Source: Cryobacterium sinapicolor
GTDB lineage: Bacteria > Actinomycetota > Actinomycetes > Actinomycetales > Microbacteriaceae
Direction: 5' to 3'
DNA: 39,842 nt
NCBI RefSeq assembly: GCF_004403465.1
Contig: NZ_SOGQ01000014.1
Span: 1-39,842 of the forward strand
Every line of letters starts with the position of its first letter. Within the stretch, counting starts at the first letter, position 1. This document shows positions 35,430-39,842 of this stretch, piece by piece. The translations under genes and the position numbers were made by a program. The notes below the pieces were generated by a model, which was given only the letters and a program-made list of their open reading frames with translations, was not told the origin of the DNA and did no database searches.

Positions 35430-35810
35430 TCAGTCGATCCGGGCCACGGTGACCGCGATCTCGGTCGCGGCCGGGCTCCCGTTCTGGTCGAGCTGCTCCG
35501 TGATCGCGTCGTGTACGCGGCGACTCACATCGATGGCCGCGTAGGGGGCGGTGACGCCGATCTTCACCGCGATCTCCAGGCCGGTTTTTTTCTCGCTGAC
35601 CGAGACGGAGCTGTTCGATTTCGGCTGGCCGGTCACGGCTTCGACGGCGGAGGCGACTACGGAAGCGACCACGGTCGCCACGAGCGGGGCCGCCGAGTAC
35701 AGCGCGTCCACGCCGGGAACGGCCAGCACCAGCTCGTCTAGTTGCCTGGGCAGCGGGGATTCGGGGGCAGGGTCGGGCGTCACTTTTTCCGGTGCCGGGG
35801 CGTCACTCAT
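35430..35810 (-). CDS. Asp23/Gls24 family envelope stress protein
   Basis: A 126-residue protein. The first 25 residues are Pro/Glu-rich. The rest is the alkaline-shock (Asp23/Gls24) domain: NSSVSVSEKKTGLEIAVKIGVTAPYAAIDVSRRVHDAITEQL. ATG at 35810 overlaps the stop of the upstream Asp23-like gene by 8 bases, so the two are translationally coupled behind the sigma factor gene. Members of this family in Gram-positive bacteria act at the membrane during envelope stress; a partner or regulator role for the adjacent sigma factor is plausible. Confidence 0.85.
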   Translation of the reverse strand: MSDAPAPEKVTPDPAPESPLPRQLDELVLAVPGVDALYSAAPLVATVVASVVASAVEAVTGQPKSNSSVSVSEKKTGLEIAVKIGVTAPYAAIDVSRRVHDAITEQLDQNGSPAATEIAVTVARID

Positions 35811-36396
35811 CACTGCTCGCTTTCGCACGTGGGGGCACGGGTTGGTACAGGTCGCGAATGGTGATGTCGACGGCTTCGACCGCGAGTTCCGTGTGCTGGT
35901 GGAGCGCGACGTAAAGCGCCTCCCGGAGCGCAACGACGAGCGATGGAATGATCTCGCCCTCCAGGACCGTGGCATCCACCCGCACGGTGACCGGTGCGCC
36001 CGGCTCGCTAACGTCGCCGTCGAGGCGGCACCGTCCGACGATGATGTTCGGAATGCTGTCACCGGCGGCACGCAGGATGCCGCGCACCGCACCCTCCGTC
36101 ACGCTCAGCCGGGCGGTCGATGAGGGGTGGCTGATCGGGATGTCACGGCCGGCGCGCGCCTCGATGCTGATGGCCTGCAGAATCGTGCTGACCCAGCTGT
36201 CCTCGCGCTCGGATTCCAGCTCCACGTCTTTCTTGAGCAGGGCGCGCTGCGTGTTCCGGAGCCGCTCCATGCCGCGCAGCGCGATCTCACACTCGGGGGA
36301 TCCGTCGATGCTCGGGTCGGCCGGGGACCGGTCCCGGTCGAGGTAGTCGCTCAGCTCCTCGAAAGTGTGCCCGGCGAGCTTGTCGGAGGATTTCAT
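35803..36396 (-). CDS. Asp23/Gls24-like protein, sigma-associated
   Basis: A 197-residue protein with two parts. Residues 1-85 are charged and helical (FEELSDYLDRDRSP, MERLRNTQRALLKKDVELESERED) and resemble the N-terminal region of proteins that bind sigma factors. Residues 90-185 are an Asp23-like domain (TARLSVTEGAVRGILRAAGDSI through VEAVDITIRDLY). ATG at 36396 overlaps the sigma-factor stop (ATGA) and has GGAGGA seven bases upstream; the earlier ATG at 36402 would sit right against that site. It could be a sigma-binding regulator, but no known anti-sigma zinc motif (HxxxCxxC) is present. Confidence 0.8.
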   Translation of the reverse strand: MKSSDKLAGHTFEELSDYLDRDRSPADPSIDGSPECEIALRGMERLRNTQRALLKKDVELESEREDSWVSTILQAISIEARAGRDIPISHPSSTARLSVTEGAVRGILRAAGDSIPNIIVGRCRLDGDVSEPGAPVTVRVDATVLEGEIIPSLVVALREALYVALHQHTELAVEAVDITIRDLYQPVPPRAKASSDE

Positions 36397-36971
36397 CGCC
36401 ATTCCTCCATTTCCTGGAGCAGGGTTTTCCGTGCACGGGCGAGAAGCCCGCGAACGGTCGAGACGGGGAGCTCCAGTTCTTCCGCAATGTCGCCGTAGCT
36501 GCATTCCGCGAGTTCTCGCAACATCCAGCAGCGGCGCTGGTCCTCAGGTAGATCGGCGAGGACACGCGTCAGGGCCTCCGTCTGAGACTCCGCTTCCGCC
36601 AGTCTATGCGGGGAATGACGCTCTGGGGCCGGAGCGTCGGTGAGGTCGATGTCGACATGGTGCCGCCGGGCGCGGAGCCGGTCGACGCTTTTCCGGCTGA
36701 CGATACGCATCAACCAGCTCTTCACGGCGGCACCGTTCTCAAGGGTGGGCAACTGCTGCCAAGCGGTGATGAAGGACTCCTGCACGACGTCGTCCATCTC
36801 GTCGTTCGACCCAAGGACACGGCTGGCATACACCCGCATCAGCGGGCCGTAGCGGCGCACGAGCACCTCGAATGCCCGAATGTCCCCGTCAGCGGCACGA
36901 TCCGCCAAAGTTTGGTCGGGGAACGACTCCAGCGGAGACGCGAGCGGAGCCCGGGTCGGGGTATTCGGCAT
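36393..36971 (-). CDS. ECF-type RNA polymerase sigma factor
   Basis: A 192-residue group 4 sigma factor. Region 2 spans about residues 28-95 (FEVLVRRYGPLMRVYASRVLG, DVVQESFITAWQ, SWLMRIVSRKSVDRLR). Region 4 spans about 130-185 (LADLPEDQRRCWMLRELAECSYGDIAEELELPVSTVRGLLARARKTL). ATG at 36971 is after GGAGC. It is the first gene of a three-gene overlapping operon with two Asp23/Gls24-like proteins, and no classical anti-sigma gene is next to it. Paired TGACA/TGTCA dyads lie within 100 bases upstream. Confidence 0.92.
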   Translation of the reverse strand: MPNTPTRAPLASPLESFPDQTLADRAADGDIRAFEVLVRRYGPLMRVYASRVLGSNDEMDDVVQESFITAWQQLPTLENGAAVKSWLMRIVSRKSVDRLRARRHHVDIDLTDAPAPERHSPHRLAEAESQTEALTRVLADLPEDQRRCWMLRELAECSYGDIAEELELPVSTVRGLLARARKTLLQEMEEWR

Positions 36972-37019
36972 CGACGCTCCGCCCTTCCTCTGCCGTTAGA
37001 AAAAACATTTCACAATTCC

Positions 37020-37067
37020 GTGACAAATATGTCACAACCGGCGTCCCAATGGTGACAGCCTCTGTCA
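37020..37067. promoter_or_regulatory. Two TGACA/TGTCA dyads upstream of the sigma operon
   Basis: GTGACA-AATA-TGTCAC (37020-37035) is a perfect dyad, and TGACA-GCCTC-TGTCA (37053-37067) is a second with the same half-sites and a spacer one base longer. They lie between the sigma gene (minus) and a small plus-strand ORF. The two sites are 31 bases apart, about three helical turns, fitting a dimeric regulator binding twice on one face. Confidence 0.5.
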
Positions 37068-37091
37068 GCCGCAGACCCCGAAGGATGCACG

Positions 37092-37319
37092 ATGTTCTAT
37101 TCTCCCTCCATCGATGACACCACAGCCAGCAGTGCCGTCCGGCCTACGTTCGATGCACTCCTTCTCGGTCCGGCCGAAGCTGATGGCGGTGCCGGGGACT
37201 CGGCTGCCGGGGACCCGACGGCTGCGACTGCATTTGTCTGGCGCACGCGCGCGTGGCTGCCGCCCACGAGACACCAGCGACAAGGGCTGTCGCTGAGCGT
37301 GAATCCGACCGAGGTCTGA
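37092..37319 (+). CDS. Small hypothetical protein
   Basis: A 75-residue frame from ATG at 37092, preceded by GAAGGA at seven bases. The sequence is rich in Asp, Ala, Gly and Thr, without a signal peptide, membrane helix or recognisable motif. It is divergent from the sigma operon and shares its control region. A good ribosome site is the main support; the composition is not distinctive, so it may be spurious. Confidence 0.4.
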   Translation: MFYSPSIDDTTASSAVRPTFDALLLGPAEADGGAGDSAAGDPTAATAFVWRTRAWLPPTRHQRQGLSLSVNPTEV

Positions 37320-37337
37320 ATCGTCCCCTCGGTTGCA

Positions 37338-37728
37338 GATCCAGTCGTTGCGCCGGAAGAGAACGCAAAGCAGCGCTGAAAGTCCCACGATCAGTGCTGC
37401 GGCCGCGTAAAAGCCGGGTGGCTTACCTCAGCCCGTGCTCGTACACGTCCTGGAGGTACGGTCCCATCTCGTCCTGAAGCAAATGCAGGTCTCGCCGCGG
37501 CAGCGCGTTCACGACCTCTCTCAGAGGGAGGATGATCCGCCGCAGCGTCCGCAACCGCATGAGAGTGAAATTTCCGTTCATGTGCACGGTCACCAGTGCC
37601 CGGTCGGTGAGGAAGGCAGCGATTTCGTTCGTGGTCACTTTCGCCGAGGAGGGCTCGAGGCTGATGGAATACGCGGACAGGGCCGCCGCAGTAGTAGCTG
37701 GTTCGGGGTTTGCGCACACCGCAGTCAA
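37338..37728 (-). pseudogene. corA: corA magnesium/cobalt transporter remnant
   Basis: Fragments of a CorA channel in order. The first block (TTNEIAAFLTDRALVTVHMNG) is from the N-terminal cytoplasmic domain. The second (LRRIILPLREVVNALPRRDLHLLQDEMGPYLQDVYEHGLR) is from the long stalk helix and follows with about 130 residues missing. After a TAA at 37423, a frame shifted by one base reads GFYAAAALIVGLSALLCVLFRRNDWI, the second transmembrane helix and C-terminus. The first transmembrane helix and the GMN selectivity motif are gone. The gene has no ATG or ribosome site (the frame opens at TTG). It is clearly broken by deletion and frameshift. Confidence 0.8.
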
Positions 37729-37754
37729 GCCCGATCGCCCGCGATCGAATTAGG

Positions 37755-39245
37755 TCAGCGCGGCGCGGGCTCCCAGTCGGCGACGGATACGACCGTGTCG
37801 AGCACCTGCGTGCGTCCGGAATCCGTCAGCTCGATGCGGATGGTCGGGGAGCCCAGCGTCGTGGCCACCGTGAGCCGAGCGCTCGCTTCAGCAGCCGTCC
37901 AGAGGAGTTCGATCCGGTCTGCAGCGAGCCCGGCCCAGGAGAAGTCGCCGGCGAAGGCCGGGTGAGTGCTGCGGATGCGGGCCAGGCCGAGCTGCGCGCG
38001 GGTCACGTCGGTGGTGAGGGCCTGTTCGATCTCCTCCGCCGTGTAGACGTGGCGGTTGACGTCGCGGCCGTTGCCGGTGCGCCCGAACAGCTCGGTGTCG
38101 TCGAGGCCGCCGAGCAACCCCACGTAGTACACCTGCGGTCGGCCGGGCAGGAAATGCTGCACGGCGCGGGCCAGGAAGTAGGGAACCTCCTCGCCGCCGA
38201 GCACGCTGTAGAAGGTCGCATTGATCTGATGTGGAAGGGTGAACCACTCGGGCACGACGGATGCGACGGTGGAGTGGCCGTGCGTGGCCCGCTCCGCGCG
38301 GGCGAAGATGTCGACCATCTCGGACTGGGTCAGGAGGCCGGGCTTGTCGCCGATCGGGCCGGCATCGATGATGCCGATGCCGTCGTGGGTGTCGAGCACC
38401 GTGATGGCGTTGGCGGGGCGGATCCGGAACCAGTCGGCGAGGCGGTCGACGGTTCCGGTGCCGAGCGAGTGCAACAGGAGCGGCGCCAGGGCGAAGTCGT
38501 AGACACGGTCGACCAGCGGGGCGATCGCGAGCTGCTGGCTGTAGTGCGCGTGCACCTCGACGAGCACCTCGAGGTGTTCCTCGTGGGCCAGAGCCACCAC
38601 GGTGCGGGCGAACTCGAGGGTCTGCGCGGTCATGAAGCTGTCGGTCCCGGGGGTCTTCACGGCGTAGCCGACGGCGTCGAGCCGCACGGTCGAGACGCCG
38701 CCGCCGGCCAGTGTCTGCAGAACGCGGCGCAGGTAGGCGAGCGCCGCGGGGTGGTTCACGTCCAGGTCGACCTGGGTGGGCATGAAAGTCGTCCAGACCA
38801 GGTGGCGGCTGCCGTCGGCGCCCTGATAGGCGGTGAAGGGCAGGCCGGGCCGCGGCCGGTAGAACGCCGTGATGTCCTTCTCGGTGCCGCCGTTCGGGAA
38901 AACCGTGTCGAAGGTGAGGAACATGCCCTCATAGTCGGAGTCGGTGCCGCGTGCAAGCCAGTCGATGAACTCGACCGAAGAGGAGGAGACGTGGTTGACG
39001 ATGAGGTCCGCAGTGAGCCCGCGCGTGCCGGCGAGGCTGCGCATGTCGGCCCAGTTGCCCAGGCGGGAATCGACCGCGGCATGGTCGATCGGGTCGAAGC
39101 CGGCATCCGCACCGTCGAAGGGAACATAGAACGGCAGCACGTGCACGCTGCCGTAGGCCCGGAGCGGGCCGTCAAGCAGGGTCTGCAGATCGTGGATGGT
39201 ACCGCCCAGGCGATCGGCATAGACGAGCAGCTCGATTGTGGTCAT
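37755..39245 (-). CDS. Sucrose phosphorylase (GH13)
   Basis: A 496-residue GH13_18 enzyme that phosphorolyses sucrose to glucose 1-phosphate and fructose. The catalytic triad is at D190 (VRLDAVGYA), E230 (LVEVHAHY) and D288 (LDTHDGIG), two residues off the Bifidobacterium enzyme (D192, E232, D290). VYYVGLLGG and GRDVNRH in the C-terminal half are also characteristic. ATG at 39245 with GGAG six bases upstream is preferred to a TTG at 39251. No sucrose transporter or regulator is nearby in the window. A related specificity, such as glucosylglycerate phosphorolysis, cannot be fully excluded by eye. Confidence 0.9.
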   Translation of the reverse strand: MTTIELLVYADRLGGTIHDLQTLLDGPLRAYGSVHVLPFYVPFDGADAGFDPIDHAAVDSRLGNWADMRSLAGTRGLTADLIVNHVSSSSVEFIDWLARGTDSDYEGMFLTFDTVFPNGGTEKDITAFYRPRPGLPFTAYQGADGSRHLVWTTFMPTQVDLDVNHPAALAYLRRVLQTLAGGGVSTVRLDAVGYAVKTPGTDSFMTAQTLEFARTVVALAHEEHLEVLVEVHAHYSQQLAIAPLVDRVYDFALAPLLLHSLGTGTVDRLADWFRIRPANAITVLDTHDGIGIIDAGPIGDKPGLLTQSEMVDIFARAERATHGHSTVASVVPEWFTLPHQINATFYSVLGGEEVPYFLARAVQHFLPGRPQVYYVGLLGGLDDTELFGRTGNGRDVNRHVYTAEEIEQALTTDVTRAQLGLARIRSTHPAFAGDFSWAGLAADRIELLWTAAEASARLTVATTLGSPTIRIELTDSGRTQVLDTVVSVADWEPAPR

Positions 39246-39371
39246 GTTCAACTCCGGTCCGACTCGGTGCGGCCGCGAGCAACACCGATTCAGAAGTTAC
39301 GGCACCCGGTGGGCCAGAGCAATTCCGGCATCATCACTGCCCCGCACATTCCCCACCCTGCCTGGCCGCGG

Positions 39372-39422
39372 GAGCGGGTGCTTCGTCGTTCTGCGGGGCC
39401 GAAACCGACGTTTCACCCGCTC
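39372..39422. promoter_or_regulatory. Nested inverted repeat upstream of sucrose phosphorylase
   Basis: GAGCGGGTG (39372-39380) pairs with CACCCGCTC (39414-39422), and inside it CGTCG pairs with CGACG. It lies 127 bases upstream of the sucrose phosphorylase start. It may be an operator or an RNA hairpin in the leader. Confidence 0.4.
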
Positions 39423-39517
39423 TCGTGGCTCAAGACGGGTTTCCGGATGAGGTCGAGTGAGCCGGCCCGGGCCCGGAGAACTTTCTCGCCAGGGCTCATG
39501 CGGCACTGGTCGAGCTT

Positions 39518-39710
39518 CGGTGGTCGAGCCTGTCGAGACCGGACGACCCGACGTGGGGAGGTTCCCCGGTCGGTGGTCGAGCTTGTCGAGTCCGGGCGAC
39601 CCGACGTGGGGAGGTTCCCCGGTCGGTGGTCGAGCGTGTCGAGATCTGGCGGTCTGACGTGGGGAGGTTCCCCGGTCGGTGGTCGAGCTGTCGAGTCCGG
39701 GGGCCGGGAA
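39518..39710. repeat. 53-bp direct tandem repeat (three copies plus a partial fourth)
   Basis: Units start at 39518, 39571, 39624 and 39677, an exact 53-base period. Each begins CGGTGGTCGAGC.TGTCGAG and ends GTGGGGAGGTTCCCCGGT. Two dyads recur in each unit: GGTCGAG with a CTCGAC-like complement, and GGGGA-GGT-TCCCC. The fourth unit is cut short after about 25-30 bases. The repeats fill the space between sucrose phosphorylase and the partial gene at the window end. Confidence 0.85.
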
Positions 39711-39714
39711 GCAT

Positions 39715-39840
39715 CTACTCGTCGTCGTGGGTCACGTTCTTCCGCTCGATTGCGTCGGTCATCCGGGTGCGGGACTTGGTGACGGTGCGCCATTTGCGCA
39801 CCCCGGTTTCGAGCCAGGGTGGTGCCATGATCTGCGCGGC
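39715..39840 (-). CDS. 3' end of an unrecognised gene (cut by window edge)
   Basis: Forty-one C-terminal residues ending at the TAG at 39715-39717. They read AAQIMAPPWLETGVRKW and then a Lys/Arg/Thr-rich tail ending NVTHDDE. I cannot assign a family from this tail. The start lies beyond the window, and the gene runs toward the tandem repeats. Confidence 0.5.
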   Translation of the reverse strand, partial: AAQIMAPPWLETGVRKWRTVTKSRTRMTDAIERKNVTHDDE

Positions 39841-39842
39841 AC

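Noticed and set aside
39518..39710. Possible CRISPR array
   Set aside because: The units are contiguous direct repeats of 53 bases with no variable spacers, and no cas genes are present in the window.
37710..39782. 690-residue plus-strand frame opposite sucrose phosphorylase
   Set aside because: Shadow frame. The minus-strand product carries the complete GH13 catalytic triad, and this one carries nothing recognisable.
39413..39793. Minus-strand frame with repeated peptides over the 53-bp array
   Set aside because: The peptide repetition only mirrors the DNA repeat, and the period of 53 is not a multiple of three, so the frame changes in each unit.

Overview
The window is a GC-rich actinobacterial chromosome segment. 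RadA, IclR and LacI regulators, actinobacterial-type oleate hydratase and rhamnose-uptake proteins, many GTG starts and the overall composition suggest a member of the Microbacteriaceae (Cryobacterium- or Leifsonia-like). That placement is inference from protein character, not from a marker-gene comparison.

Layout. (1) 1-2.6 kb: the tail of an IS481-type transposase, then radA and an SGNH hydrolase on the minus strand, then a tRNA-Ser(CGA) with its terminator. (2) 2.6-4.5 kb, next to the tRNA: decayed and accessory sequence, with the 3' remnant of an MmpS-like secreted protein, an HTH plus PD-(D/E)XK-like protein and a 39-residue zinc-ribbon protein. (3) 4.5-9.7 kb: a compact D-galactonate module. 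An IclR regulator is divergent from dgoK-dgoA-dgoD-dgoT (KDGal kinase, KDPGal aldolase, galactonate dehydratase, MFS transporter), with overlapping start and stop codons. (4) 9.7-11.9 kb: sparse, partly degenerate DNA with one small conserved-looking gene and an SRPBCC protein. (5) 11.9-14.3 kb: an oleate hydratase that has lost its FAD-binding N-terminus, directly downstream of an SdhL-type shikimate dehydrogenase-like gene. (6) 14.4-27.4 kb: a complete L-rhamnose locus. A LacI regulator is divergent from rhaT-rhaP-rhaQ-rhaS (ABC uptake), an arabinose/fucose-isomerase-like protein, rhaM (mutarotase), rhaI (isomerase), a fused aldolase-dehydrogenase (rhaD) and rhaB (kinase). Two LacI-type operators flank a recognisable promoter, and strong hairpins divide the transcript. 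(7) 27.4-34.7 kb: an MBL-fold hydrolase, a lipase-like alpha/beta hydrolase, an aldehyde dehydrogenase and a 960-residue sensor with V4R-like, GAF, GGDEF and EAL regions. (8) 34.8-37.1 kb: Dps, then an overlapping operon of an ECF-type sigma factor and two Asp23/Gls24-like proteins, with paired dyads upstream. (9) 37.1-39.8 kb: a corA pseudogene, a sucrose phosphorylase, a 53-bp tandem repeat and the 3' end of an unrecognised gene.

The main theme is plant-sugar catabolism (galactonate, rhamnose, sucrose) with stress functions (Dps, sigma/Asp23). No large undescribed multi-gene system is evident. The items most worth a second look are the extra isomerase in the rhamnose operon, the sigma/Asp23 operon with its dyads, the tRNA-adjacent nuclease-like gene, the truncated oleate hydratase and the intergenic hairpin and repeat elements.
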